64,000 bases of DNA from Ligula intestinalis (Eukaryota; Platyhelminthes; Cestoda; Diphyllobothriidea; Diphyllobothriidae). This document shows positions 24,601 to 39,600 of the stretch, one piece after another; position 1 is the stretch's first letter; each line of letters opens with the position of its first letter. The translations under genes and the position numbers were made by a program. The notes under the pieces were generated by a model. That model worked only from the letters and a program-made list of their open reading frames with translations, made no database searches and was not told where the DNA came from. The DNA lies in NCBI GenBank assembly GCA_036362985.1, contig JAYGXS010000006.1, positions 16,022,987 through 16,086,986 of the forward strand, given 5' to 3'.

Positions 24601-27600
24601 CTGGCACCAGACGCAAAGCGAAAAAATAAAAGTACCATTTTCTTGTCGCCAGCCAACATATAGAACTCGTTGACACTGTCTGTAGTTATAAATTTACGCG
24701 CATTGCGGAGTTCCTCGCCGTTGGCCTCATTGGTTATCTTTTTCGGTTGCCCAGCAGCATCTGCGAGGGCAGTGCTGAAAAGATCAATATCAGAGGAGTA
24801 GGCGGAAACAGGGAGAGTAGCTCGCCAGAGGAGTTGCACATCCGTAAGAATGAGAGGGATGAGCCAGGGATTATGTAGGGGCACCTGGACAGTGAGCCTT
24901 TCTGAAAATTAAGAAAAAAGTGGATGTTATCTCAAGTTGAACAATTTTAGGAAATCTGCACGTCCACCTCCGGTGAAATTCCGTCTTACATACATGCTAT
25001 TGTGGCAACTGATTCAGACACAACAGTCGGGTCTTTAACACAATTCCTGGAGAAGCTTAAAGGGGTAAGCCTCCTGCCAAACGATATCATGGTTTCCTTT
25101 GATGTCACGTCCCTTTTTACTTCTATTCCACAGGACCTGGCAGTCGAGACTATCCAATTAGTCCCACGAGAGAAATACAATGAAACGGAGAATCGCCTCG
25201 GACACGCCCAAATCATACAGCTCCTAAAGTTCTGCCTCAAGACGTACTTAACCTCTAACGTAACTATCTACGAGCAGGTGAAGGGCACGCCTATGGGTTC
25301 GCCCATTTTCGGACTCATAGCAGAGGCGGTCCTGCAACGGTTGGAGTCGCTGGTTTTCCAACACCACAGACCGGAACTCTGGGCTCGGTATGTGGGCGAC
25401 ATCTTCGTCGTAATTGAGCGGGATCAGGTTCTGACATTGAAGGAACGTCTAAACGCCCTTTTCCTGGAGATTCAATCTACGATAGAAGCAAACAGTCAAC
25501 TGGCCCTCCTGGATGTCCTCGTTTGCCGTAAAGACAATGGTGGCCTAAAAACGAAAGTGTTCAGGAAAGCAACGAACACTATGTAAGTCCTGAACTACAA
25601 CAGCAACCACCCAATCGGCCACAAACGCAGCTGCGTAAGAGCGCTATTCCGGCGCGTCGAGACGCATTGCAGCGAAACGAAAGACAAAGTTGCTGAATTA
25701 CGATATGTTCGACGGGTACTGAGAGCGAATGGTTACCCGCGCAATTTTGTCAACCAATGCATAAGTAAAGGAGAAAAGAAGCCACGTCCAAATGGTCCAA
25801 ACGCTTGGCGAATTCTTCCGTACGTGAAGAGTGTATCGGAAGCGGTCAGCCGTCTACTCGCCCCACTTGAAGTTGGGCACAGGCCAGAAGCAACCATCAG
25901 GCGCCGGGTCATGAGACCGAAAGATCCACTATTAAGGCAGGAAACGGCTGGAGCCGTTTACCGGATCTAATGTAGTTGTGGACAAAGCAACTACGTCGGA
26001 GAAACCGGAAGATTTCTCCGGACGCGAATGGCCAAGCATGCAGCGGCGGTGAGGGCGAAAGACGCCAACTCCCAGGTTGCAGCTCACTCGACGGGACCCG
26101 GCCATATTTTCAAGTTTGGCGAGGCCTAGATCCTCGCAAGAGGTGACAATCGCGTGAGCCGCGAGCTGCTCGAGTCATGATCCTCAGGCCCCCAGTCCAT
26201 CAACAAGCGCAGCGATTTGGCGTTTTCAGAAGCTGTCGCCGACCACACGTGCATCACCGCGCACGCCCTCCTAGCAGATTGTGCTTATCTAAGTGAGAGA
26301 CTTGAAATAAACAGCCCGCATGATGTGAAAAATTGTTATTTTTTGTCCGTTTGCGTAAATCTGGCATCGCCGGATGTGAATAACGAGATGCTGCTTTAAA
26401 AGGCTTTGTACGATTGCAAAATTTTTGTTTAAAAAACCACTGTACTGCTGGTAGGCTACCTTTTTTACCTCACAGGAAATTTCAGGCGGTGGCCTTTGAT
26501 TTTACTCCATTATCGGACTGCCGTGTTAATCAGTTAAGGTTTTTCAATGGAGGAATATTTCTTGTGCGTTGTACTTTCGTATAATACATAGTTAAGGAAC
26601 AGACCCGGACAAACTGTTGACACAAGTGTTTCCAGGAATTTATAAACATGACGCAAAGGGCAATCTGCATAAGAAGTCATATCCAAGAACTAATTTTTTT
26701 CGCTAAATACTTTAACATATACAATTCTGCGAATTCTGCAAACAAATTTCAGGATGAAATTCAACTGGGTAATTAAGCGTATATTTGGACAGGTTATTTT
26801 GATCAACTGAGTGGATTTAATAATAAGAAGGGCTTTGGTTTGGAAAACTGCCCTCTTATTTGAAATTATTGGGAAAAATAGGCTCTCATTTTTGCTAAAA
26901 CATTAGTATGTTTACATAAAAGGAATTCCGCATGCTATAAGGAAAGATAGGACGAAACTTTCTTCGAATAAACATTGTGCTGTGGAATAATTCCATAATT
27001 AGTAAAAAAAAGGTGGAATAATAATTCATTCCAGTACTGGAAAAGTTTGTGCCAATTTGATCAAATGGAACCAAAGCGAAGTTTAAGGCATCGAATTTGT
27101 TTTCAGAAACAAGCAGCGATAGAAGTTTGAAAAATTATATTTAGCTATTCTGTAATGTTTTTTGCAAAAAATGCAGTAATAAAAAGTTCTTAGTAGAACA
27201 TTTACTTTTACCGCACAGCTGGCAGTGCGCGTAAACATAATTTCTATGTGTTAGCGCGAAGACAGCCTTTAGAATGTCTTATTGGATGGAAGTCCTGTAG
27301 AAATATAGTTTTTGTCAACAATAAGTTCCGATCAAGCGTTTTTTAGAAACGGAACAGACAGAAGAATAATAAGTATTTCAAAAAATGGTCATATATGTGG
27401 CCTGCTTTTTCTGCATTTTTACGCTTACCACTGATCGTGGAATTAAGCCCCTTAAGCGGAAAGTAATTCGTTATAAAGAGAAAGGTATTTTCTTTCACCA
27501 CCAATTCAATTGAATTGTTTATCTTCACGGAAATTAAAAGAATTGTCAAAACTCTCCAATTTCCCTGTGAAATTACTTTGGAACAAGTTAACATACGCAG

Positions 27601-30600
27601 AAGTTCGTCAGTTAAATATCCAATAAAAGCATTCTTTAAAGAGGTAATCTATTATGGAAACTTTTTAATTAATCTTAGGAATAACAATATGCGTTGTATC
27701 TAGCAGACATGTTGTATGCTCGAAAATGTGGTTTGCTGTTTCGAAACATTTCCAACTTCGACCAACACGGCCATCTGCATAGGAAATAATATCCAAAAGC
27801 TCGTTTTTTTCGGTAAATGCTGTTACGTTATATCTTATTTTAAAGGGTTTGATGTAAACGTTGAAGATACGGGCAATTATTAAACTAATGAATGAATATA
27901 GCGAAAAGTAACGAAATGAGGAGACTTTATTCCGCGATATTCAATAACTTCTTATCCAATTATTACTAAATATACAAATTCCTTTTTGTATAAAGAAAGT
28001 GGCTGCTTTAAGTTTTATACTTAACAAACTATTTATTGTTCTAATTTATAGCGATTTTTGACGTCTCCACAAGCTGGGAATTATCGAGAAAATTTTATTT
28101 TTCTTAACAAACACGTAGTACTTCTTATAGTTCTTTTAAGTTTTTAATATGCCTAATGTTGCTCATTATTAGTTATAAGTTCTCGTAAATGCGTTCCCGC
28201 TGGTATAGGAGAAATAATCAAACATTTACAGATTTAGGAAATTTGCTTGCAGCACTCGCAGAACTGTACCTTATTTTTAAGGTTTCGATGTGAACATCGA
28301 ACAGAATCTACGTGTAAGGAGAAAAGCTTAAAAACACCGAAAATCGTGAAAAATTCGCCGGAATTTAAAGGACAACCTGGAAGTAATTACAATCCAATAC
28401 CTTAAATGCCGATTACGAAATATGATAAAGGGAAGTTCTTTTAGCATAAAGAAAGTGGTATGGTTACGATTTCACTTGACGATTACGTTTACAGTTATCG
28501 TTCAAATTTATAGCTATTTTCCACGTTTTCGGAACATGAGGCTTCTTTAAAAAAGTTGATATTTCGCATTCATTTTATAGTGTACATTTGCTTAACATGG
28601 CTCGTTATTATTTTTAAAGCGTTCAAAACATGCGATCATACCGACTTGCGAATCATCATTTAACTTTCGCAAATTTCGGTATTTTGCAATATTTTCAGCC
28701 CGAATTTTACATGAGGAGAATTTACAACGTCTAAAATAGCCACATCCAAAAGTGACTGCAAAAATACCTCCGATGGGCAGACTCTGTGGCCGAGGCGGTG
28801 AGTAGTTTAAGCAGACGAGACAGGGATTTGACGAAGGTTTGCCCTCCTGACCATGCAGCTCTAGCAGGGCCTCAAGGCGCCGGTAGACAGCACCACTGGC
28901 AAGCCGGTAGTCAGGACGAGAATATAGGAGGCTGACAAAGGGGTCGTTCGAGACAGGCGTCTCGCAATCCTCCACCCGGTTGAAGTCGAAAGCTGCAAAA
29001 GAGGAGTAAGGAGGGAATTAGCTCCCTTACTTGAAAAAAGAAACGTCATACACAGTTTTGCGGCCGGCACTCGAGAAGGAAGCTGCGAAATTGGGGAGAG
29101 TGTAGTTGTGTTAGTGGGGGGATGAACATAAGTCGGCGGTTTTCAGAAACGAAATTCCCGGAAGGCAAGCCGCAGAGTCAACAAGCAACAAGGTCGAACA
29201 GTTAAAAATCAAGAGGAGCGAAGGGCGTTGTGTGGTGGACAAGAGCAACCTCCTAGAATACTTTGCCTATCCTGAGAGACAGGGGTAACAAATAAATTGA
29301 TAGGCCCCTGGTGACGTGTTAGACATGGGATTTAGGTGAGGATAGAGACGAAATCCCGTTAAGCAAAATGCAACCGAAGGCGGCAACTAGAAGACGGGCA
29401 GCTCATAAAGTACTACCTGGCACGGAGATGTGCGGATCTGTGTAGTGAGACGAGTGAGTTCCGTTAGCGACCGGTCATCAATGAGCGTGAATATCTTCCA
29501 ATCTTAACTGGCAAGACAACGAGCTCGTGGGTCAATGATTAGAATGTTAGACTTTTGATCCCAAAGGTCACGAATTTGAGCTTCGGGCGGTACGCCACTT
29601 AGGACTGGGTATGACTGGCTGATGACGGCTAGTAAGCCAGAAATGGCTATTCCAGTTTCCCCGTTTTTTACTGGCAATACTATCTACATAGGCTAATGGC
29701 CGTTGTATGTCTGCTGTCAGGGCCGAAGAATGAGACCTAAGGCAGAGCGGGACAAGTGAGTTCCGTTAGTGGTCGGTTAACGTTCATCAACGAGTGTCAA
29801 TATCTCCCAGCAGGATTTCACTAGCCGGCTTGAATCTTTTCCATAGTAGCTACTCATTGACACCCCATTTGATATCGGTTTGCCAGTCATATTGTTGCTA
29901 TGACTTTGCAATTTAAATTCATAGCACTAATATCATCACCGGATGAAAGACCACCTCCCGTGTTTAAACGAACGGTAATGCCTTTAAATACACTGAAATA
30001 TGGTCAAAACTTTATGTATAGAATAAAAATAAAAGTGACGGGTATGTAAATTTGAAGTTCAGACAGCTGTTAGTACACCTGACGCAAAAATCGGCTAGTT
30101 CACGATCGGAAACATCTCCAGAAAGCCAGCATGGACAAGCAAAAACGCGAACCCCAACCGACACTGGTCACCAGGGCCGAAAAAGACCCAAGCGGAATAG
30201 AGCAGAAGACCAGAATTTTAAACGTGTGTTCATACGTGTGTTGCACGTGTTTCGTGGAGGCCGTACGATAAGTCAGCTCTGATCATATCCTTGTTGTAAA
30301 AAAAAACAAACAAACTAAATGTGGACCTTATACATCGGTTGCCGCTCTTTTGAAAAGCAAACCCGAAACACATTTAAACTATAACGACTGTCTCTGGCGC
30401 TGACGAAGAAAATGGGTCGAACTGTCCCGGTCTCCGGCCAGGGATCGTCACGCACGGAAAAGCACCATACGGGACAAAATTGAGGCCAGCCAGATCAGTC
30501 ATGATCGCAGCTGTAACAAGTACAAGTAAGTAAGTTGCATTCCGAGATGGCACGATGAAAAGCAAGAGCTTCGAAAAATCGAGTTGTACACGTAAATTTT

Positions 30601-33600
30601 TGTCAGACTCAATTAAAAGTGGGGGTTGGGAATGTCTCACTAGAGGCTTTGGGGGCAGAGGTTACAACGAACGGGGATGGCGTTGGGTGGAGGGTTATGG
30701 TGACGTGAATTCTGCGGCGATAGGTTGTGCAGGTAAGGGGGAGGTGTTAACGTTTGGATTGTGAGCCACGTGTTCCGGGTAAAGTGAAGTTCTACTTTAA
30801 CGAGCACAGACGGCAAGCTGTTGTTTCAGGCTGGGCGCAGGTTAGTGGACCATGCGCCGAAACTGGCATAGTGTGAATCAAGGTTACGTGTCTGTATATA
30901 CTGGCCAGGCTCGAGTGCCAAGCTTCGAGGAATTTTCTCGCTTTTGGCGTATTAGCCACTACGATCCCCTCGTGCCATCCCAATTGAAGCGGTGATCACT
31001 GCCTAAAGGCGAGTGATAGAGGGTCCCGTCGGCGAACTTATGTTCCTTGATGCGAGTCTCGATAAGTCGGCGTTTATGGCCAATCTAAACACAAGGACGA
31101 CCGGCGCATGGTATGCGGTAAACAACGTTCCTTAATTGTTTCACGGGTAGGGGTCCTTTACTCGACATAGGGTTGCGCGCAGTGATGATGCGGGCTTGTG
31201 AGCTAGAGAGATGTCGAAACGACTTAGTTTGTTTCATATATTCCATTCATGTAAGGTAAAGAATAAATTTCCGTGGCACTACATCTCTATTGAGAGCGAA
31301 GTTTCGTGCTTAACACCGACGTCTAAGGCAATGTTTGGCAAAGCTTTTCGGATATCCGTTGGCTTGGAAGAATTTGTACAAACACGCTAGTTCTCTCTTG
31401 AGCAAACTATCATTATGACAATAGCGGTAAGCCCGTTGGAAAAGATTATGAACACAGCTTCTTTTAGGGGCCGCAGGGTGGTTACTCCCATAGTCAAGGA
31501 TGATTTCTGCAGTGGAGTCCTTTTATTTGAAGTCCAGGAATGAGAATGTACCTCCTGTTGCCTCGTCGCGGGTAAACTGTACTTCTGGGAAGACCCCATT
31601 TACACTCTAGAGCAGCCGTTCAACGTCACAAGTCTTTATGATGACGAATGTGTCAGCTAAGTAGCCGAGCCACATTGACGGTTTGACCGCTTCCACCTCT
31701 AGTCACTTTAAGACTAGTTCGGCAGTTGGGATGGCATCGACGTGATCGCAATGGCTAATACGCGATAAGCGAGTGAATTCCTCAAAGCTTGCCACTCGAG
31801 CCTGGCCAGTATATACAGACACGTAACCTTGATTCACACTATGCCAGTTTCGGCGCACGGTCCACTAACCTGCGCCCAGCCTGAAACAACAGCTTGCCGT
31901 CTGCGCTCGTTAAAGTAGAACTTCACTTTACCCGGAACACGTGGCTCACAATCCAAACGTTAACACCTCCCCCTTACCTGCACAACCTATCGCCGCAGAA
32001 TTCACGTCACCATAACCCTCCACCCAACGCCATCCCCGCTCGTTGTAACCTCTACCCCCAAAGCCTCTAGTGAGACATTCCCAACCCCCACTTTTCATTT
32101 ATTCTGACAACGAACAATTGATACCTGTTCGAAAATTTACGGGTACAACTCGATTTTCAAAAGATCTTCTTTTTTCAATATAACGACAGTGCCCACATTT
32201 GCTTTTAGTCATACCGATCTTATTCTGTCAGTAGAACATAACATATTGATGGCCGTTTACGACGACATCCGACATTTCCACCGTTGGTTTCGAATATGTT
32301 CAACGTATACTCCACGACAGGATAGTGCACAGACGGTGACGCGCGTGTGAATTAGTTTTCAGTGAAAATAGGCTTGCACCGCACCTTCCGCATCCTTTGT
32401 TCGCTCATCCACATATGACCGGTGTCAACACAGCCAAGAAGACCGGAGGTGAGATCGGGTGCAAGTGGCTAGCGCGGCCGAAGCCACCTCTACTTGTGCC
32501 ACAAGGCCCCTTGTGTTCGACAACTGTTATGGAAGTGCAAGCAGAATAATGCCTGCCATATCTTGATTTGGCCCGCGTTTTTCCACCACCGTATACACCA
32601 CAGCTGGAAGGGGGCAGGAACGGTGACTCGAGGGTCAATAAGTTTAAAGTGATACTAGACTGGCGCGGCACCTACCACACTGTCTTCTCTTCATCCAACG
32701 TCAGGACATTCAATGAAACCGGAGAGGGAATCAGGCGCAGGGGACCGACGCGCCATGAACCTGCGCCTAGGCGAGCAAACACATCCGCTCGTACGTGCAA
32801 AAAAACAAGAAGGGTTGGGGCTCGGATTCCAAAGAAGCGGGAATACCACAAAAGCTGCAATAAGGAACCATCACAGTCTGATTCACCAAATGACAGCCTT
32901 CAGAGCCACGGAATTAAGGGCATCGTGATAAATTCAAACGTTTCAGATTGTTTATAGTAAGAATAATGGGCTGAAAGTCTACCTAACTTCCGCACAAACA
33001 ATCGACTGTCCGAGCTGGTCGACCAACTGATGTTGAGATTCGGGAGACAGGGATGCAAGAGGTAAAAGCAGCCCCACTGCGCGGGCCACACATGTGACTT
33101 GTCACCTCCTCCCCCAAAAAGGGGATGGACAGCTTGGGTCTAAAATGTGTGAGTGTCATAGGACATGGTAAAACAGTATGGGAGACACGCACAGTGGGTA
33201 TGCTACGTAAGTCTCAGTCAGTAAAATCCGAATCGCAATACCTTCGAAAATACGACGGAAGCAACAGCGAGAAGTAAGGAGTTTCGGAGTCAAAGATACC
33301 AGTTGTCTTTGTGCTAAAGTAAGAAATTATGAGTTACAACGGAACAGCAGCAATAATCCCGAGCGCTTCTGTCTTTGAAAGCCTATCGCTGCATTCGACG
33401 GTGAGTTTCACCAACAAGACAAACGTAATCTGATTCGATGAACTAAAAATTCTACAGGCCTATGCCTATTACCTCGAGGTTGGACTGCTGGCGTCAAAAA
33501 ATTCTGTCAATGGATGAACTCACCTATTTCGGCCGAATTCGTATCCCTTTCGTCGTCAGAACGATCCGCGGAACACATCCAAGAAGGTGGGGTGCTGGGC

Positions 33601-36600
33601 ACAACGGCGTTGCGTGAAGAGAAAAATATGTTTGATGAAACCGTTCGGAAGAGACGACGATCATCCTCATCGTCCTGTTCATCGTCCGAGAAGTGGATGC
33701 CTCGGGCCTGGACAGGTGCATCTAAATTGAGAACGCGTAAAACAAAAAAAGTGTACTTTGTGTGCTTCACTTAGGCCCACTTCCAGAGCATCATTATGGG
33801 GAAATTACCTTCTGTATAGAGTACTGGCGCACCCAACATAACCTTAACGTGGTGCCGGTCAATAACAGGGAGACAGAGTTCAGGCAGCTCTTTTCGACCA
33901 CTTTCCGGACAAACGAGTGAGGCTTTCTACAAGTAAAGAAAAACACGTTACTACCACGACTTAAGTAGAAGGTTAGTAATCAGTCATGTCGATCGGAGAC
34001 AACAGGGTTACCTGCATGACGCCCAAAAATTCCGTCAGGTAGAAAGACTGCTTAGAGGCGGTCTGTTTGCTTTCTATCGTAACGAGGCTACGGAAAGATG
34101 CCAAAGCATTAGGCAGATCATTCAAAAGAAGAGCCTGTTTTGCAAAATGTTCATTCAAGTGATCCTAAAAAATAAATACGGTAGTTACGGCAAAGAATGG
34201 GTGGAAAACCAAAAGTTGAAAAAAAGCTACGAAAAGCAGACCAGTATCAACAACCTTACCTCAGCTAGACTCCATTGAGAATCCTTGAGTATGTTAAGAG
34301 CCAGGGAATAACAGCGCGCGCTTAGTTGGGGCTATCAGAAAAAATATAATTAGTAAATAAGCGCTACTTATAAGTAACATTATAGTAACATTTGTAGCGA
34401 AATTACCTGTTTGGCGCGGCCGTAGCGCATGGCTGCGAGAGTCATGCGAAAGGCATAATGACGGAGGGCTGGCTTTCGGAAACGAAGGCAGCATTGGGCT
34501 GCCTGTTCGAGGAGGAGTCCACCGGTCATGTAATCATGCTAGATGAATGTAAAAAATGCAGGAAATTCAATTATTTGAAGATGTGCAATCAGCCATACTG
34601 GGAATGCATTCCTACCCCATCAGACAGACGCAAAAAGCAAACGGCGGTCTCCGGAAAGAGGTCACGTGACTTGAGCGCCTCGGTGTTGAGAAGGACCGCT
34701 CGGAGTGCCAGTTCAGTGTTTCTAAAGGAAGATGAAGACCAAAAACATTATTTGAAGAGGATTTGGCTTTAACAACTAACGAAATAGTCAGAAGAGTGGA
34801 AAGTGTGCCATATTTTCGATTCAAGCGACACGCACGATGAAAAAATCAACCAAGGGTCCACAAATTGCCTTATTTATACACGATAAAGCGGGAAAAAAGG
34901 GTCGGCGGGCTGTAGGTTGAAGTGAAGTAAGAGAAGCTCATGCTGGGGCATGGTCGATTGATCCAATTGACCAATGTGTAGAGGAACGCGATAATTTATT
35001 AAGCGAAGCGGACGGGGACTAACTGAAAACTTAATAAAACAGTAGGGACATACAAATAATACGAATGTTGACGGGGAAGAACATGTACAACTTGCAACAC
35101 GTTCGCTCTCTCAAAGCCGTTTTAATCTATGGGTACGAAGAGGTTAAGAGGACTAATCGTGGACTTCGGCAAACCCAACCACTTCGTGTACAAGCATAAC
35201 ACACAGACGATAACCCAACCAAACTCCATACAGATCACGCTAAAAGAAGTAAGAAAGATATCGGATATTAAAAGGGTAAGAGCTACCACCAAACGCCCTA
35301 TTTATGGGAGCCATTGCTGTCTGATAGTCGCTTCCGTAAGAAGAAAGAGCCAACCGTCATTTCAAAATCGTCTAAACAATGATCTCCAGCACATAACACT
35401 TATTAAAAGCCACGTATGATCTAGAGAGAATGGTATGTTTTATTTTGAAAATATCATTCCAAAATTTTCAGAAAAACCGTCCTCCGTTCTAACAGAATAA
35501 AATCAGGCATACAAACTCACAACACCGGGAAATTAAAAGTAATTAATAACCGCAAATGACTGCAATTTTCGATATCATGGATAAATATCCTAGGAAGTGT
35601 CGTTGAATATAGACCAAATTGGACTGCCTTCAAAACAGCGCTAGCGTTGTGACCTTGTGCCCTCATAACCTCATTGTTTTTCAAATAAACAAAGAGGGAT
35701 GAAAATCGGTTTATAGTGGGCTAAGTAGGTCAACCGACGTGTATATAAGAAAATTTACATGCGAATAGGGGGCGAAAAATGGCAGTGCAAATTGAAAAGC
35801 CCGCCTGTAATACTGTAATATGGAAGGATTGCGCAACATAAACTTATCATTTCCTTCCAGCTTCCGCTGTACTCAGTTCCCTAAAACACTCAAAATAAGC
35901 TGGAAAAGGGGTAGACTTGGAGCGAGTGCCTTAACTAAGGCCAATTGGAAGGAAGTTAAGTGAAGTCAGGCAGAAATAGGTAGCATGCCAGTTTTACAAC
36001 GTTATATTCCGTAAAGTTTTTCATCAAATGGCCTTGTGAGAAAACAACCCTAAAGCCTTTAGAAGTCGAGGATTAAAAAATTACACTGGACATCCGGCGA
36101 CCTCCAGAGTCACCTAATCCCCTTTCCATGTGCAAGCAGAAGCATTACAATGAATGAAAACAGTGATATACAAGATGATTGGGAGGGGGAAGTAAGCACC
36201 TGCAGCGGTAGAGATAGGCATTTATAGCTTCATCCATTTGGTGTTGGGGATACTGGCGTTGACTTGCGGAACCTTGCAGGAAAGTTGAGAGCGCTGACAT
36301 TTCCTGCAAACATGACGAACAAACAAAAGATATACAATTAGTCAGTGTTGCCATCGCAATAAACAACAGCTAAGAAGTTCACCTACGTATGCAAAAACCT
36401 AACAACACCAATTACTGCTCCCCAGGATCTACGTGAATGCAATTAAGACGGTTTACGGAAAAAAGAGCCTCGAAAAATAGTAAACAGACAAATTTATTTA
36501 TCGTTTGAGCATGCGGCAGTCAAAAAGTCATCCAAATTGAAGTGTTCTGGTCCGTTAGATCAGCGAGAAAGCGATTGGAGAAATCAAACTTAATGGGAGC

Positions 36601-39600
36601 ATACACCAGATTAGGTGGAGTTACCACGAGGTTTCGTGCTCAACGATCTGTCAGGTCACGGTAGACGATAGAGCTCTTAACTAAGTGGGCAGCTTCTAGA
36701 CGAACTGTGCGTCAGTCGAACAGAGTTAGGGCGAAATCGACTATGGGATCAGTCAGGCAAGTGAGTGAAACCACATCAAAACTACCCTTTTGTATGGATG
36801 TTATGCACGCAGAGAAGATTTACTTTTTGGATGCACTTCGATCGCATCTTCTGGGGACGGTTATAGGCAGTTCGGAGTCCGTATCCCGAATTGTGTGTTT
36901 TAATCGCTGAAAAAATTGGGTTTAATCACGTCCTGGGTCGATCTGAAGACAAAAACATCCGGTAGTTTATATTCCCTGAGCTTATTTTTGCCCAAAGCGT
37001 ACTGCAAGCTAACCCCGAACATAATTCAGACCCTGCGGTCTTCGGTGTGCGTAGGTGGTGTGCCAAGGGACTCAACTTAGCTCGACAGTCCACCGCTAAA
37101 TAAACTGTAGTATAAAATGATAATTACCGGTACACTGCACCCGCAACACACAGTCAGGCGAATTATACATTATATCCCCTCAAGTACAAGTATCTAGTCT
37201 CAGACAGCTAGACTTCACGCCGGACAGAAGGCAATGGAATGCAGTCACTCCGGACTCCGTTCGTTTAAAGCCTATAATATACAGAAATAAGTGGCACGAA
37301 AGTCTACTTGCAGGGGGTGAAGTAAAAGTTTCGATAAGGGGACATCAGTGGGCTAGGGCTAGTTTATCTCAACTAGGTTGCCAGTTACAATAGGGGAGGG
37401 AAGAGGAGTGAGAGGAATACCTGAACACCTGCGTAGTGTAGCCAGGCAGAATCATTTTGAAAGTCTCGTCGCAAGACTTCGTAGATCTGATGGGCCGTCT
37501 CATAGAGTTGGAACAGGAAAGCCAGATCAGCGAGTCGACGCAGCTGGAGCTCTGGTGCCTCATCCGTGTATACCACCGTGGGGACACAGTTACTCCTTGC
37601 CTCCGCGTCTTTTCGACTCACTGGGGTCGCGTTAGGCGAGACGGAAGATGAAGCAGCAGCGGCAGTTTTGAGAAAACTAGAATCTGATTGGCTGCCAATT
37701 AGCCTATCACCAGTGGCGTAGTCGCAATTGCCGTCCAGTGTGGCCAGAGAGGGTGAGGTGGAGATGGAGGGTGCGACCGAAGCGGTGCTTGAACCAGTAG
37801 CGTGGGCGAAAAACTTGCGAGTCGCGGAGAAGATGTTGCGTGACTTACGCAATCGGTGAGAGGTCTACACATTTAAAAAAAAACAGAAAGAACGAGTTAG
37901 TTCAAAGAAAAGGTTGGTGAATGAGCAAAGGACAAAAACGGAAAAAGGGAAGGAGATTACAGAGAAAGAGTTCGACAATTTACGTGGGCATTTAGTTTGT
38001 GTTGGATGTGTCCTGGAGCATTCATTTTCAATATACAAAGAGAGTGGGACTTTTAGAGAAACAACCTCCATGGGTTTACCCACACGGTGATGTTCCTCGA
38101 GATAATCAAGCTGGCAACGGATGTTCGTGCGGTCTTAATAACCCGACAGCGAATACTAATCCTAACGACCTCACTGGGTATGATCAGGGTTAAGTTGGCG
38201 TGTAGGTAGGTGTATAATACGGTCTAATTCGGTGATAAGAAACTATCTCACTTGAAGGATGGTGGTTAGCAGGTCAGGTGTTCGTTTTTGACCAAGGAGA
38301 GCTGGCATGCGTAGAAGCTCACATCCCACCAGCATTAGCTTACTGAAGGCAAACGCGGGGCATATCGTCAGACTTTACGGTCGGACTGTCACAAACATTC
38401 ACTTCCGGTTAATAGGGTCATACGAGTATTCGTTGACTTGGAATTCTCTACTTTATAGACGTCGTTGTTGAAGGTGTTATGTGCGTCCTCTAAATGGGCC
38501 GCGTGGTAGATGCGTTAGACTAACACGGGAGCTAGATCAAGGCAGGTCGGGCGCTATTCAGGCTGCGTTTCCAGAACAAATACCGAACACAGTGGGCGTG
38601 GCCATAGGCGTAAGTGCAGGCTCACGCTGCATCAGACACCTGCACCCGAGCCCGCGTCCGGTGCTCTTGACGCTGTCTTGACGCCGGGCCCAGGCGGATG
38701 AGGGAAGAAATAGTGCGGCAGATGCTGTGCAATTCTACTACCACTTAAAACTAATTCACGCGCTAGTCCCCATCCCTGCACCACCCTGCTATGGAGCACA
38801 TGGTTGACCTCTTCGAAACGACGATCGAAACGTTGCTCATGAGACTGAAGTAGGAATTGAGACGAATATTCGCATGCCTGGTGTGTGAATAGGTAAAGAA
38901 GAAGAAAGCCCTTCGGTCACCAGAATCATGTTTTTCTTAGTCTGAGCTTTCGAACTCTTACTGGCATCCATCATCGTCATGATAGGCTACTTCTCAAAAT
39001 GAACAACTTTTCAGAGTCCGACAAAAAACGCACCGACCCATGACATCGGACGAGCACCTGGTACCTAGTAGGAGAACTTAGTTCTTGGTGCTGCCATGAT
39101 AGGTTAAAATCGGCAATTGATATGCTATCCGAGTGAATGAAATATCGTCTGAGTGAATTAAAGAACCATAGACGGCCATGCCATTAGAGGACTACTTTCG
39201 ACAAGAGTTAAATTTATGCTGTGCAAACCTACTTCACTACTTCCTCGAGGTACTGATGATACTCGTAGAGTGAAACAGAAAATTACAAGCAAGAACCTGA
39301 ATAGCAGTGGAAGCCTCTCAGAAGCACTGAGGCCTTGTGAGGGTGTCACAAGGGATTCGGCTACCGTAATTGATCCATTCTAGGCCAACAATTTGCTTTT
39401 CAATCAAAACTTCAGGGGGCTTATTTCGAATGATTTTTGAAAATCACAGGAGGTAGGTGAGTAGAGAACATACGTACAGCTTCATTGAGAGTTTTCATCG
39501 TAGACTCTACCCAGGGGATGAGACAGTTTGTAACAAAGTTCTCCACAAAAACGCGCAGTTTGTCATGGTCCTGGGAACTCAAACACTGCCCGTGGGGCTT

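Larger units (their letters stand above)
24960..26240 (+). mobile_element. Penelope-like element, RT plus GIY-YIG, degenerate
   Basis: The element inserts into TRAPPC8 intron 14, beside exon 15 and in opposite orientation. It carries the C-terminal RT half and a GIY-YIG endonuclease, the hallmark pair of the Penelope group. The 5' part of RT is absent or unrecognisable. Frame changes after 25586 show decay. Confidence 0.88.
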
